A stretch of DNA of 64,000 nucleotides from Salticus scenicus (GCA_963930645.1 CAWVNO010000515.1:3208838-3272837), one strand, 5' to 3'; positions 9,771 to 23,539 are shown, counted from the first letter of the stretch. A program made the numbers and translations. Notes: a model not told the origin generated them from the letters alone.

Positions 9771-10890
9771 AGACTAAATAAAAGTTCCTGACATACTAAA
9801 TTAAATTCTGTTTTGTATAGAATTTTATATAGTGCATTATTTTAGGAAATATCAAATATCTATTATATTAAAATACAAAGCACTTTCTTTAAGACCAAAA
9901 TCGTATGATCTGGGCATGCGCGAGAAAAGTTTGAACCAATTCGGAACGGGAATATTCCTTTCTCTTTGTGCGGTGCAATACGAATACCGATGATAAAGAT
10001 CGAACAGACGACATTAATATTTCATATGTCTATGGCAGACGTCTTATTGAAGCGCAATCTTAAAAATAATTCACACGATTAATTCATTGATTCATACTTT
10101 CCAAGGCTGTGTATTAAAATAAAGCAATTCTCGAATTTTTAAAAGTTACCGTCATGTGCATTTTCGCCGAAAATTTCCTTACACAGGATAGTATTTCAGG
10201 ATTTTATATAATTGGCGCTATCTGTTACCATATAAAACATATGTATTCCTAAAATTATTGTTTTCCATTTCTTAAAAGCAAAAAAAAAAAAATCTTTTAA
10301 AATTAACAAATTCTCAGAGTTTATTGTTCTTTAAAAATTAACTTTCATCACTTGAAAACTTCGTTTAGAAAAGATGGAGATAGATATTTAAAATCAAAAC
10401 ACTTTTTTTTTTTTTTTTTTTTTAATCTAATTATTATAAATTTGATATTTCATTTCCATAATATATTATAGAAAAAATAATTTAGAAAGAATAACCTTAA
10501 AATATTGATATTTTATACGAGTAAAAATTTACAAAGCATAATTTAGTATAAGAAATTTACTGAGCAAATTAGCTTACTAAAATATTATGTTCATTCTTAT
10601 TTTTTATTTATTTATTTATTTATTTAACAGCATACTTTTGCTGAAATATACTATTTTGATAGAATATAAAGAAAACACAAAACATTATTAAAATTTATTT
10701 TAAATTAAATTATCTTGCCTTATAAATTTATATGATTTTAAAAATATTTTTATAAAAAAAAGAAAAGAAAAACTTTCTGGGATTTTTGTTATTACATCGA
10801 TATATTATGGATGGTGCCACTGTCATATTGTAATTAATATGGAATAATAGCGTTATCGATGCTCGATAGATTTTATTTTCATGTTGTGTA
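9771..10890. other. AT-rich DNA, no gene recognised
   Basis: Contains GGCATGCGCGAG (about 9912), resembling an NRF-1-type GCATGCGC site, and a T21 run at 10403-10423. Otherwise nothing recognisable. Confidence 0.5.
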
Positions 10891-10998
10891 CAGTTGGCAG
10901 CAAAGTTATTGAAGCGCTAGCAATAATTAGTATTTAAAAGGTTTGCGCCTAATACCGTTTTGCTAATTAAACATTTGTCGAGTCATGATCTTTGTCTT
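10891..10998 (+). mobile_element. Decayed half copy of the CAGTCGGC palindromic MITE
   Basis: CAGTTGGCAGCAAAGTTATT follows a TA at 10889-10890, and the similarity continues through GCAATAATT, TATTTAAAA, CGTTTTGCTAA and TCGAGTCATG, matching the left arm of the element at 3960-4173. The right arm is missing, so this is either a truncated insertion or a heavily eroded copy. Confidence 0.6.
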
Positions 10999-12759
10999 AT
11001 GCTGTTTGTAGAAAAGTATGTTGAAGATAAAAATTAGCGACCAAATTAAAAAAAATATGTTTGAAAATTATTGATGTGTGCTTTCTTTCTCCATTCTTAC
11101 TATAATTTATAAATTCTTTCTTTTAATTACTCCCACATTCTTTTGGTCATATTTAGAGTAAAATTAGGAAAAATCTTTGGATTTTATTTTTATTATATGG
11201 AGCACGCTTAAATTTTGTATATTGAAATTTCATGAAACTTATTCCCCCTTCCCCTATTGATTACAGCAGGGGATTTTAAACTGGTTGAGAGCAATGCGAA
11301 ATATTAAAACAGGAATGTTTATGGCGTGATAAGATTTAAGTTGCACATGATCCGTCAAATTTTGAGGGGTATTAACTAGTTATTTTATTAAAATAATTGA
11401 AGTTACTGGTAAAAACTAAAAAAAATTTTAATAATATTTTAGATCAAAATTGTTGAAATAATTGAAATTGCTGGTAAAAATTGATAATTTTTTTAAATCA
11501 AAATTGTGAGCATATAAATGAATTTATAATCAAATAATTTGATTCTTGAACTCTCGTTTAAGGAAGTTCCGATCGAAATTATCATAAAATCGAAATTGAA
11601 ATCAAAATAGTGAGAAATTTTTTTTTCGTTTATAATTATCTAAATTTCAAAGAAAAGCGGGGGGGGGGGGGGGGGACTTCTTACAATCAAAATAATATAG
11701 ATTTTCTTTACCTAAAATTTAGAATAATTTGTTTTGTAATTATTTTTTATAAATTTTGAATTTTATTTCTTTGAAAAGGTTTTATCAATAAAATAAAATT
11801 TTTAATAATGTTTAACAAATGAAAGATCTATGTAAGAATTTAATAAGTTTATTTATTTCTTTAATTTGTATTATTAAAAAAAATTGTAAAATAATAGACG
11901 GTACATATTTTAAATGCATAAAAAAGTATTTCGCTTAGTATTATATGTTAATAGCATGTCATTCATTATACGAAAAAAAAAAGTGAAAAATATTAACGAA
12001 ATTTCATGAATTGATTTTTAAACAAATTAATTTTTATTCATATTTATTCATATTTATTTATTATTTATTTTTTACTTTTTTGAGATTTATTTATATATAA
12101 TATTTAAATGTAATAGAACAAATAATTTCATGACATAAATGATGTGTTCGCATTAAATCTTAATGTAGTCTTCTTCATAATTCTAAACTCTAATATTCCG
12201 AAAAAAAAAAAAAAAAAAAAAAAATTCTCAGATGTCTATATCTTTTTGTTTCATTGTCACCGATGAATGTTGAATTGAATCAGGAATTTTTAAATTCTTA
12301 TATCGGAATTTTATGTAATTTTCTGCATGTTATTGAAATGATCGAAATTTGTATTAAAATTCGATATTTTACGTAAACACTAAATATCCTGTGGTAAAAT
12401 TCTATCGAAGCCTGAATAATTGATGATATATAATGTATACTATATAGGGTGAATCAACTAGTAATTGACCTTTTAGTGGAAATCTGTTGTGTAATATAAT
12501 TATTTATAACATTTTTGGAAAAATTTCTAAGTACTAATAAATATATAAGGGTTAATAACTGAGAGTCATTTCTTTGTTCTCTACTCTGCAATTTATATTA
12601 TTCACAATGATAGTTACGAAATGAGATTTTGTTAGTACACCCAGCAAAGGATCATAATCATATCAATATTTGATCCTTTTAGTTTTCTTGTTCAAAAATT
12701 GCTTAAATTAAAAACTATTGAGGAAAAAAATATATATTTCGATGTAAATCTATAATATG

Positions 12760-12765
<6 letters not shown>
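10999..12765. other. AT-rich DNA with poly-G run and a short tandem duplication
   Basis: 11388-11510 carries two tandem copies of a roughly 66-bp unit (AAATAATTGAAGTTACTGGT / AAATAATTGAAATTGCTGGT, each ending ATCAAAATTGT). A G17 run lies at 11659-11675 and an A24 run at 12201-12224. No genes were recognised. Confidence 0.55.

Positions 12766-12794
<29 letters not shown>
12766..12794. repeat. (AT)n microsatellite
   Basis: An alternating AT tract. It accounts for the isoleucine/tyrosine run in the plus-strand frame at 12757. Confidence 0.9.
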
Positions 12795-12799
<5 letters not shown>

Positions 12800-15084
12800 T
12801 ACTTTTAAATACCACCAATCTGCTTACAAACCAACACTATCCCCACAGAAAACGGAATCATCCTTCAATAATTTTGTCCAAAAACGATTTCGACTCTTTT
12901 CTAAAATACTTTAAACTGTCGGATCGAAACATACTATTAAAGTAGAAAGTTAGAAACTTTCAAAAGCTGGGAAATCTGCTGGGAAACTTAAATGAGATTT
13001 AGTAATTAACTATATTGGTCAATTACTGAAAAAAAAAAAAAAAAAAACATAAATTTAGTAGTTAATAAATTTTTATTTACTAGCAGACAGCCCTAATGAT
13101 ATTCTAAACACCTTTGTTTGACCACTGCTTAATTTCAATTAAAAAAAAAAAATAATAAAAAAAGTACTTTTTTAATACACACACGCACATATATATATAT
13201 ATTTAAAATAAATATAAATGACCTACATACCTCTATAAATAAACTTATGGAATCAAATTTGATTTGATGCTTTAAGATAAATTAAACCACTCATAGTTCT
13301 TGACTAATACTAACTGCCAGTTACTTTAAGCTTTGTGAGCAACTTCGTAATTGTTATAGGTTAACATAGAATAAACGCATTAGTCTCTATTAGAAATTTA
13401 ACAAAATGTTTTATAAGATATCAGTTTTGTATTTTACCAATCAAATTAAGAACCATTCCTCGTTATTTCTTGTTTTTTTTAGATTTTTTTGTATAAGTGG
13501 TCAATTATTGACAAATCATCCTATATGTTTGGAATTCTCAGATGGATGAAATTCATAGATAACATTATTTAGTTGTTAATAAACACTATAAATTCACGAT
13601 TATCCTGTCTAGTAAACCTATTTTGAGATCTTCTTTTTGAGCAGGAAACTTTTAAAACAATTCTTTTGTCATTTCTTGTGTTCTTCGACACTTGTAACGG
13701 ACGGAGCTACAAATATCTCGCATTATGTCCTATCTCTCAAGCGTTTAATCAGTCACATGGCAGAGTGTAGGAACGGAACTGTGTTTAGACACGCAAAACA
13801 GCGGTACAAACGTTAAAAGATGATATTTAGAAATTGTTAAGTTCTAAGCTCTTCTGATTTTACTATATTGTTTCCTGGCATCTCCGAGACATTTAAGAAT
13901 GCTGCTTCAACAAGATTTAATTTATAGAGAACGTTATGTTCTTTTATAAATTTCCAGTTTCACACGTAAGAATTTTGATTTCCTAGCACGTTATAGTTTA
14001 TAACAATCGATTCGAAAATAATATCAATTAGATTTTCAAGTTGGAAAGTTTTCTTTTTTACTTTTTTTTCCTTCTTCTTCTTCTTTATTTCATTCATTCA
14101 TTCATTTTTTTTTTCTTTCTATTCAAACCAAAATTTCATTTAATCACAAACAAATTAACATTCTAAATTAATAATAATTTTCCCTTGAAATTTGCCGGTA
14201 AGACGGGAAATAGTTAAGAAATCTCTTAAATCTATTTAATATCACTTTAAATGAAGAATTTGAAACGTTTAAATTTTAACTATAGGACACAAAAAAGTAG
14301 TCAGAAATTTTAATAATATTTTTTTATGGTAGAATTTTGATTAATATTTCATTGTTTAATAAAATATAAATTAAATGATATGTTTAGTTTAAAATAATAA
14401 TGTACTCTAATTATATTTTATCAGCAAATGTTTGTATTCCGTTTGTAGCCATAATTAACATTATCGCTAAAAAAGATAATTTTAAAACCTCTAAAGAATA
14501 TACACTAAAGGATTTAAAAAAAAAAAAAAAACTCTCTTCGATATTTTTCTTTTCTCTTTCTGCAACCGCCAATTTTATCGTTTAAAAAGCAAATTTTCGA
14601 ACAGATATTATTACATCGTCCTCCACGTACACTTTAGGATTAAGCCCAGTGTTACAAACAAAGCTCAATGGTCAGGAAAATTGTAATTTTAGACAGAGTT
14701 TCAAAAATAGCAAGAATAAGACAATTAAGACTATGCCACAAAGACTATTAATTTTAGAATGAACATCGAAAAATATTTTAATACGTGAGATGACAAAATG
14801 ATTAAATGTTAAGGAAATATTGGTGAGAGGGTCTTTAATAAGATATAAATCTTTTTAGCTGTTTAAACTACAAATTTGGCTTTAGGCGGCTATGTTGCTC
14901 ATCCAAGCAAGATGACCGCAGGTTAAAAAGCAAAAGTTTAAAAAATCGATTTGTATGTTCATAGCTTAGAAAAGGTTTTAAAAAAAATATATAGCAAAAC
15001 ACTTTCTTCAAAAACATTACGAGAACAATAAAACAAAGCAGGTTAAAATCCAGAAGATCTGCAAAAACAATCAGTATTAAGGAA

Positions 15085-15118
<34 letters not shown>

Positions 15119-15239
15119 GACTTCAGTTGACCAAAATTTTTTAAAAAGTTATCAGCTAAATTTTTGAAATGAACTGGTTTTCTCTGATGATGTCAAGTTT
15201 AATTTATTTCAAGCTAGTGAAAAAAACTAGTTGGAAGAC
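12795..15239. other. AT-rich DNA, no gene recognised
   Basis: An A19 run at 13029-13047, pyrimidine-rich CTTCTTCTT tracts near 14070-14090 and (AAT)n at 15085-15116. The more complex patch 13690-13900 gave no recognisable product on either strand. Confidence 0.5.
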
Positions 15240-15620
15240 AAAAATGTGACCGACTTAATGAAAATTGCACTCTTAAAACAATGGACACATTCTTCGTACC
15301 TTATGGAATGGAGGTGCATAATTTTTCAAGGAGTCGGGCAAATTTCCATGCTCAAGGGATCAATTAACTCAAAATAAAACAACGTGTCGCCTGACCAGCT
15401 ATTTTGAAGGTATCCCAGACTTTCCCGCAAACAGCATTTCAAGATATTGCACCTTGCTAAAGGGTGTTTGTGGTCGCTTATTTGATTCAAATTGTTAAAA
15501 TTACCTGTCCATTCCCACGAGCACCCACAATTCTGTAAGTAATCATACATTTTTAAACTTTCATTTAAGTCCTACGAAGAATATCGTAGAATTTCTTCTT
15601 TACCAAATCTGAAAATAGTC
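15240..15620. other. Moderately complex unidentified segment
   Basis: Base composition is visibly more balanced than the flanks. A 74-codon minus-strand frame (15326-15550) has a mixed composition (CGCSWEWTG near its start, LRESLGYLQNSW in the middle). It might be an eroded transposase remnant, but no catalytic motif can be seen. Left unassigned. Confidence 0.3.
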
Positions 15621-18600
15621 TTAATCTCAATCCGCTCGAAGATGTTGAGTCTAGAAAAAGGCGGGGGAGAGGGGGGGGGGGATTTTAAATTTGCAGCCTA
15701 CAACTCTACAAAAACTAGAAAAAAATATTTATGATATTTGGTGGCACAGGGAAATTTCTGAGATTTATATTAAAATACTGTATAATACTATGCAATTGCG
15801 CATTAAAGCAGTAATTCCATATAAAGTGGAATTAACCGAATGCAGAATACATATTTTTATTAAGTGATTGTTTAGATCTAACATATAAATAGTTTTATTG
15901 CATATATTAAATAAAATATAACTTGTTTGTTTCATACAATAAATCATAATAGGATGCAAAGTATATGTTTATTATACTGCGTTTAAAAAGAAAGTTTAAT
16001 GTAGATTTTTATTAAGCATTTCGTAGAGCGAATTACTAAATCGGAAATGTATATAGGTATCATTTCATCTATTTGGTATTATGCAAACATGACATTTTTA
16101 TTTGTTTCACCCATTAGTTTTGAATTATTATAAATAAAAAATATGTATGTCAATTTGTCTGCAATGCGGCCTTTTTATTTTATTTTTATTTTATTTTTTT
16201 TTATCCCTTAGTGTATTTTTCAAAAATTTATTTTAATTTTAAAAGTGATTAAATTATTTCATTAATTATGCAGTGTAGTACACATTATAAAACTTTATTT
16301 TAATTATTGAATCATTATTATGATTTTAAAAACTAAATTTAATACCGCATTTTTAACAAGAAGATTATTTTTGGAAAAATTACTTAATGTTGAGTTAATT
16401 TTATTGGGTTCTTAAAAATATAGTTACAAATTTATATTTGTTTTTAAAATAGTTACCAAAAAAAAAAAAAAAAAAAAAAAAAAAATTACAAAATTGCAAG
16501 TTACATTTTATAATTTTCATAATTTTTTTTTTTTTAACTCTACACTAGAGATATAAAATGGAATTTGGTTTTTGTTTCGTAAATATAATTACATAGTATT
16601 TTTAAAATTAACATCTGAAGATATTGCATAGGAATGAGATATAGAAAAAATATATTGTCAAAATTGATTTTAACTTTAAAATAGGTTTTGTTTATTTCGA
16701 AAGTTTATAGCAAAATTTATCCACATTCCAAATTTTGGTTATAGAATTAGTATTATGATAATATAAATTAAGCTTTAATAACAACAAATTAATTTACGAA
16801 GAGATTATTTATTTATGAAATAAATTTTACTTAGTTCTTATTAAATATACTTCATAAAATAGTTACAAAAATTAATATTCAAATCATAAACTTAATGAAA
16901 TTAATTCACTCTTAAACTTTTTCCCTTAAAAAAAAAATCTTCAAAAGCATATTTCACCATTGAGTTGGTAATAAATTTATAACTGTTGGAAGTTTTAAAC
17001 ATTTATCCCATTCAAATTCATTTAGTTAAAAATATTTAATGAGAAACTTACACGATGATTTGAGATGGAATATTACCCAATTAAATCATTTATAATTGCT
17101 TTAAAGTACATTCTGGAATAAATCGCAATAAAATATAGTTGATGAGTTTATTTAATAAGATTGCTGAATACTTTTCAGTCATGTTAATAATTTATTTTCT
17201 TCTTTTCATTTATTTTTACACTTTATTTGCGTATTTGATTACAATCCTGACCAGAGATAAGACATATTTTACTGGATCAAAAAACGTTCCACATAAAGTA
17301 AGATCTCGTAATAAACGAAATATTCTGTTGTTTCAGTAAAATAGCATATTTCCCTTCCCGATAGATTAAGTCACCATTAGAATTTTTAGTATGCTTTCAT
17401 ATTGTTTTAGATGGGAATTGGGAATTATTTTGTTTGTTAAGTTTATCACTTTTAATAACTTCTTTGCAAAGAACTGCTTGCTGCGGTTGTGCGAGAGAAG
17501 CCAATTTCGAGACATTTCACTGTGATTTCTTAAATAATATATGCGTACCTCCAATCATCTCACCTCCATTTAAATGTTGATTTATATACCATATGCTAGT
17601 ATGTATGCATGTGGATTTTTGTTATGTTGTAGCAGTATATTTTTATATACAGACTTCAGTAAAACGTAGTGAGGAAAAAGAACACACACAGAAAATTTTC
17701 CACAAAGCGTGTTGATATGTTTGGCACTTTGTCTATTTCGAAATAGTAACTGTTTAGAAATTTGAAACCAAATAAAAAATATATACAAAAAATTAAGAAA
17801 AAGAAAAAAAGTTTTTCTATTCTTATGGAAATTCTAAAACTCCGAAATTGTCAACACTAAAACTTGTTTTGTGATATTTCATGCTGGTCATTCGTCTGTG
17901 TATTCTCGATTACAGAAAAATCTACAGATGTTTTTTTTTAACAGTTGTGTTCGTTGCTATGCTGCATATGACACATGAGCAGTAATGAGCAGGGACTTTT
18001 TGTTTTAACTGGTCCTCTAACTGTTTTAATTTATGTTAAATATGTATTGATTTTTCCAGTATACAATTTTTATAATCTTCTATTTCAACGTGTTGTTAGA
18101 AATGTAATTATACAGTTAAAGAATAACTCAATAATTGTTATATTACACATTCACTCGTAAAAAATAAGCTAAACGTTCGCAACTATATAATTTTTAATTA
18201 TAAAAATACTGCAGAAACAGTAACAGTTTATTGAAATGATGTACTCGCTCTCGACAGTTGAAAGACTATGAGAATGTTTTAATTACGATTTTCGTGTGTA
18301 TGTTTAAATTTCCGATTCAATTTTGAAAATAGAGTTAAATGGCAAAGAATAATCCTATAACTTAAATACAACAATGATGTAAATTTTTTATCATAAATTC
18401 GCATCATTTTATAGTCAATCGCATGGTATGTAGATATTAATTTCACTTTAAAGAAATGGTGCAGGAAGGGATTACATTGTGAGGCAAAAATGTTGGTGTG
18501 ACCTCACTTGATTTTTCGAACATTCAAACACTTAAACAAGTTTAAACCAGTAAATAATTCAGTAAATAAACAAAAGTGAGTATTATAATATAACAGTTGA

Positions 18601-18748
18601 ATATTTTTCACCAATTTCGTACAGTTGTACAATGTACCGTACCCTCGGAGGACAATTTTGCTGATTGAAGAAAATATCGGTTGACACAAAAAACATTCTG
18701 TTTAAATGCGTTTCAATGAAAATTTTGTTTAGATTAACAATATATTTT
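15621..18748. other. AT-rich DNA, no gene recognised
   Basis: G11 at 15671-15681, A28 at 16458-16485, and otherwise low-complexity AT sequence. Short open frames of 60-70 codons on both strands have no recognisable features. Confidence 0.6.
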
Positions 18749-18873
18749 AAATTGCTATTTTTGCAATTCTACGAAAAGTTTTGCTTTTTGTACAGAAAAT
18801 TGGTGTGCTTATTAGAAGTATAAAAATTATAGTGAAGTTAAATAAATAAAAAATAATAATGATGATGATAATG

Positions 18874-18906
<33 letters not shown>

Positions 18907-19259
18907 TTCTAGCAAATACTAAAATATTTCGTTATTTTTTTTGTCAAATAAGCTAACAATATTTTTTGCCATTACAACTAAACCGATTTTACATTTTTAA
19001 AGAAAATTTTCCTTAAAATAACAAAACGCAGTTTGCAGTTTTAACCAAGTTCTTTTTCTGTTTGCTATTTTCTAATTGCTATTTTTGCAATTCTACACAA
19101 AAAGTTTTGCTTTTTGTACAGATTATTTATTTATTTATTTATTTTTTAATAAACCTACAATATTTTCTGCCATTACAACTAAATCGATTTTACAAAGAAA
19201 ATTTTCCTTAAAATAACAAAACGCAATCTGCAGTTTCAGCCAAGTTCTTTTTCTAGGTT
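18749..19259. repeat. Tandem duplication, period about 324 bp
   Basis: Copy 1 (18749-19061) and copy 2 (19073-19259) share ATTGCTATTTTTGCAATTCT, AAGTTTTGCTTTTTGTACAG, GCCATTACAACTAAA, AAGAAAATTTTCCTTAAAAT and CCAAGTTCTTTTTCT. Copy 1 holds an extra (AAT)n tract (18852-18902), which explains its greater length. The microsatellite grew after or during duplication. Confidence 0.8.
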
Positions 19260-20645
19260 AATGTATCTGAATTGTTTTGCACATCGCTGTAAATAAATAA
19301 ATATATATATATAGTAAGTATTCAATTTACAGCAACAACCGTGCTTTACAAAAATTTAAAACATTTGACAGTTTTATTTCTCTTTTATAAATAAATTAAT
19401 TAACTTTAGATAATTAGTTTTCATAAACTTAACATGTATATATTCTTTCATACTTTCCTGAAAAAAACTATATGTAATAAATTTATTTTTAATAATGATC
19501 ATACTTTATCAAAGCCGTGTAATATATATTATATTTTTCTGTTTTAAACAGTTTTACATTACCAAGAAGAACTTCAAAGGTTTTCATTCCATAGACCGTA
19601 ATAAATAAGAATTCTAATTTGTATTCATGTAAACGAATTATAAGTTCTCCATTCATAAAAATCTACATAGTTTTTAAACGCTGATATACAAAATAGCATG
19701 TCTACCAGTCTACCTAAATTTATCTTAATGTCCAGTTGTAAAGTTTGAACGTTAGTGCACTTCAGTTAGAGTCCCTCAGTCGTAACGAATAAGAATACTT
19801 CTTGTGTCAGTTCTGTTTGTCTTACACATGTGAAAATCTCTACATCGACGTTGACCATACCATACATACCAATTTTTATCTAACTTGAATAAATGATTAG
19901 ACTTTATTGTGTTAACTCATACCCGTACGTACACGCTTACACACATGACATATGCACACGCACACTTACAAGTTTACATACACTACCGTAAAATTAGCAA
20001 AAATAAATTCAGAATACTCTAAAACGTTTTTATTTTGTAAACGAGATTTTAACTGATTTTCGCATTTTTTCAACATACTAAATGTTTGGAAAGTATAGAG
20101 GACCTGCCTAAATCTTCCGATGCATGCTGAAAGTACTCTTTTTATCTTGGAAAAAAAATGCTTATGTCTTTTACTTTTTTCTTTGTACCGTACAAATATT
20201 AATAACTTCATTGTATAAGTATTATACACATAAAATCTTACAAAAGTTTATTATTTACTTAACTTACGGAATTATTTTATAAATCCTCGAGGCCTACAAA
20301 TCCTCAAAATAATGCAATGCAATATCTTTAAAATTTAACCTGCTGTAACTTAATTTTACGAAAACTTCATTTGGTTTTCATTATAAAAGCACTGGCTATT
20401 TTTTCCGTAGCTGTCGTTTTAATTCACGTTTTTTTTTATTTATTTCTCATAAATTTCCAGGCTAGATAAAAATGAAATCGTTATAAAAAGCGTTGCTTTG
20501 ATAAAAAGCAGCGACTTTAATCTCACTGAATTGTTAGTTCTTTTTTTTTTTTTTTTTTTAGGATTTTTTTTTTTTTTTTTTTCCTCAGCTATTTAAAAAA
20601 TACATTTTTAAATGATTCTATGCTTTTATTTTATCATTAAAAGAA
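19260..20645. other. AT-rich DNA, no gene recognised
   Basis: Two T runs separated by AGGA (20541-20559 and 20564-20582). The patch 19700-19960 is more complex and has short CA-rich stretches but no gene signature. Confidence 0.55.
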
Positions 20646-21110
20646 ATTTAGAGAGAAAAAATATATATCAAAATGTATATTTAAAAAATGAGACTGAAAA
20701 AGCATGTGTTTATATATTATTTTCAATAAATTGTTAAATCTGTTTTTGGTTCTGGTTCTAAAGATCGTATGTGTAAAAATAATAATAATAATGATAATAA
20801 TAAAATGTTTTGAAAATTCATTAAGACAAAGAGTTAAAATCTTTTAGAGAAGACTAAAAGAGTGTCTTACACTTTAGCAAAAAAAATAATATATATCAAT
20901 ACCTACATTTAAAAACTGAGATAGAATAAAGCATGGTGTTTACATATTATTTTCAGTAAATTGTAATATACGTTTCTAGTTCTGTGGATCGTATGTGTGA
21001 TAATAATAAAAATTTGTTTAGGTTATGTTTTTAAAATTCTTATAACAAAGATTTTAAAACTTTTAGAAAAGACTAAAAGAGTTTTAGTAAAGAATAAAAA
21101 AAATATTTAT
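20646..21110. repeat. Tandem duplication, period about 230 bp
   Basis: Units starting near 20650 and 20882 share AAAAATATATATCAA, TGAGACTGAAAAAGCATG/TGAGATAGAATAAAGCATG, TATTATTTTCA, TAAATTGT, CGTATGTGT, (AAT)n and AGAAGACTAAAAGAGT. This is an old local duplication with an embedded microsatellite. Confidence 0.75.
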
Positions 21111-21129
21111 TTGTTTATTTAAATACGCA

Positions 21130-21153
21130 TTTTTTTTTTTTTTTTTTTTTTTT
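21130..21153. repeat. T24 homopolymer run
   Basis: An uninterrupted T run just after the tandem duplication. Confidence 0.9.
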
Positions 21154-21411
21154 CGCCTAAAATAAGACATTTTACAAAAGAAATTTTAATAAATTTCTAC
21201 AATATAACTGTTTATAGTTTTTTTCACAGCATAAATCATTGTTTTAAAAAGAAATATTTAGGGTAAAAAATTTATTTAAAAAATTATCTGAAATTCTATA
21301 GATTTTACTAATTGTTTCGTTTCATAACAAATTAAAGATGATAAAAATTAATAAAATTAAATCAAGTAATATTAAAAAATATATATCCTAAAAAATGAAA
21401 AAAATACTAAA

Positions 21412-21443
<32 letters not shown>

Positions 21444-21682
21444 GCACAAATATTTCAAACAAGATATATTTATATTTTTTTATTAGTCTTTCAATCAGTT
21501 CTACCTTGGTATTTCTAAGGAAAAAACACATTCTCTTTAATTTGATGAACTTTCTATGATCAACCAGAATCTTGTAAATTAAATTATTAAATTTCAGACT
21601 CATTAATTTAAAAAATAATCTTATCATGTTGGTTTCAATTTCATTATTGTACTTTCTCTGAAAATTATCGTCTGTTATTTTT

Positions 21683-22707
21683 TACTTTCCGAACACTATA
21701 GTGAGGAAAGTATTGTAATCATGTCAAAAATCCGAATTTGAGATTTTGATGTTTCTATACGTTTCGAGGTCCCCTGAGTCCGTTTTCACTATTTTTACGA
21801 TGATGTATGTATGTGTGTGTGTATGTGTGTATGTATGTATGTGTGTATGTCTGTGAGTGAACACGCTAGCGTCTAAACGCTTTGTTCGAATAAGCTGGAA
21901 TTTGGTACGTATATTGTAAGTCACCATAGTACGAACCCTATAGATTTTGATGAATCTAGCACTTATAGGTTTTTTACAGAGACACAAAGAAAAATTCTTT
22001 ATCATTATGGCCTATGGGACCAAAATATTAAAAGTACGATAGAATCTAAACGCCTTATTCAATTGAGCAAAAAATTTATACACATGTGATAGGTCACAGA
22101 TACTCAATCTGTATAGATTTTGGAGAATCTAGCACTTATAGTTTTTTTACTGGGACACAAAGAAAAATTCTTTATCATTATGGCCTATGGGGTCAAATTT
22201 TTAAAAGTGTGATACCGCCTAAACGCCTTATTAATCTGAGCAAAAAATTGTACACATGTTATAGGTCACAGTTACACCAACTGTATAGATTTTGGTGAAT
22301 CTAGCGCTTACAGTTTTTTTACACGGACACAAAGAAAAATTCTTCATCATTATGCCCTATGGAACCAAATTTTTAAAAGTGCGATAGCATCTAAACGCCA
22401 TATTCAATTGAGCTGAAAATTTATATGAATATTATAAATCACTGTTGCACTAACTATAAGCATTTTGGTGAATCTAGAATTTATAGGTTTTTACAGGGAC
22501 ACAACGAAAAATTCTTTATCTTTATGATCTATGGGCTCAAAGTTCAGTAGCGTTAAATAAAACATCGTGTAATATATGGAGAAAATTACTCAAACACTGT
22601 ATTATGTTTTTCTCTCTTTTGTTTGTTTATCAACTCCTCTTTCTTTACTTTATCTACAAAACTCTTAATTACTCAATGTTCGGAAAGTCGAGTGGAGTCA
22701 CTCCAGA
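21683..22707 (+). mobile_element. HINE/Helentron-like non-autonomous element, copy 1 (four internal units)
   Basis: Starts TACTTTCC and ends in TGGAGTCACTCCAGA. The 5' end holds ACTTTCC and GGAAAGT arms around the inner palindrome CACTATAGTG. The 3' part has TGTTCGGAAAGT, the inverse of the 5' ACTTTCCGAACA, and then a terminal near-perfect hairpin TGGAGTcACTCCA (22693-22705). Between them are a GT-rich tract (21806-21852) and four tandem units of about 172 bp. It sits between T-rich flanks. Subterminal inverted repeats, central tandem repeats, a 3' hairpin and T/T insertion are the known plan of Helentron-derived HINE/DINE-1 elements. The family assignment is inferred. Confidence 0.65.
21967..22540 (+). 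repeat. 172-bp tandem units inside HINE-like copy 1
   Basis: The anchor GACACAAAGA occurs at 21981, 22154 and 22326, and GACACAACGA at 22498, giving periods of 173, 172 and 172 bp. Each unit carries CTTTATCATTATGGCCTATG or a near copy, a TCTAAACGCC-type block in most units, and GAATCTAG followed by ACTTATAG. Confidence 0.9.
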
Positions 22708-23539
22708 TTATTTTTTTAACAAATACATGGTTTTTGCAACTTTTTATTTATTTGCAACAAAATATTTAGGTAAATAGAAGTTATTCATGTATTCTTGTAA
22801 TTACTTCCACAACCCCATATTTGATTAACTTTAATTAGATATAAGTATTTACTGAATTGTAAATTTTCATCACACTAATCCAGTTTGCTAATATCCAAAA
22901 TAAGTTTTATCTGATAAAACTTATATTACTCGTATTTTCCTTTCACTCGTATCGTGTTCGTTCTCCGAATATATTGAATCCTTTTGCATAAAATAACTTA
23001 CATTATATCGTTCATTTTCTGTAACTCAGTTTCAATAGTGTGACATCATGTTATCAAATCAGAAGCTCAGGACAACATCAATTTGTTTTATTTCAGTATG
23101 CATATAGAAAAATTGCTTTTTTTCTTTTCAGTTACGTATGCAGAACTAAAATTATTTTCTTCTGTGTTAAATATATTGATTAATTGGAAGCGGGTAACTG
23201 ATCTATCATATTCTTATATGAACTCTTATAATTTAAGGGCATATTTGTTTGAAAGAAAAATTAACTTTTACTATGCAAGGAGAAGTGTTGAACTATGGAT
23301 ACTTTTACGGGTAAAAGTGTGTACGTGTGTGTAATAATTTTAAAATGTATATATAAAATGTGTGTATAATTTATATGTACAGTATGTGCATGTAATAAAA
23401 TTAAAACACGTGAGCTTGTGCGAGTGTAACAATATTAAAATGTCGGTGTGTTATATGTGTGCTAAATGTTTTATGTAATTATATAAAAATATGTGTTTGC
23501 TTTTGATAGCCTTACATATAATGACTACAGTGTGGTGAC
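22708..23539. other. AT-rich DNA, no gene recognised
   Basis: No transposon ends or coding signature. GT-rich simple sequence at about 23311-23470 (GTGTGTACGTGTGTG-like). An 83-codon plus frame (23083-23334) has no recognisable domain. Confidence 0.5.

Noticed and set aside
15326..15550. Possible Tc1-type transposase remnant on the minus strand
   Set aside because: A weak resemblance of one helix-like stretch only. No DDE residues, no inverted ends and no TA duplication were found.
21724..22005. 93-codon minus frame with histidine/threonine repeats, and its counterparts at 29815-30063 and 38747-38929
   Set aside because: All three are the same head region of the HINE-like element read through its GT/CA tract. 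The repeat units, not a protein, are what is shared, and the frames differ in length and end.
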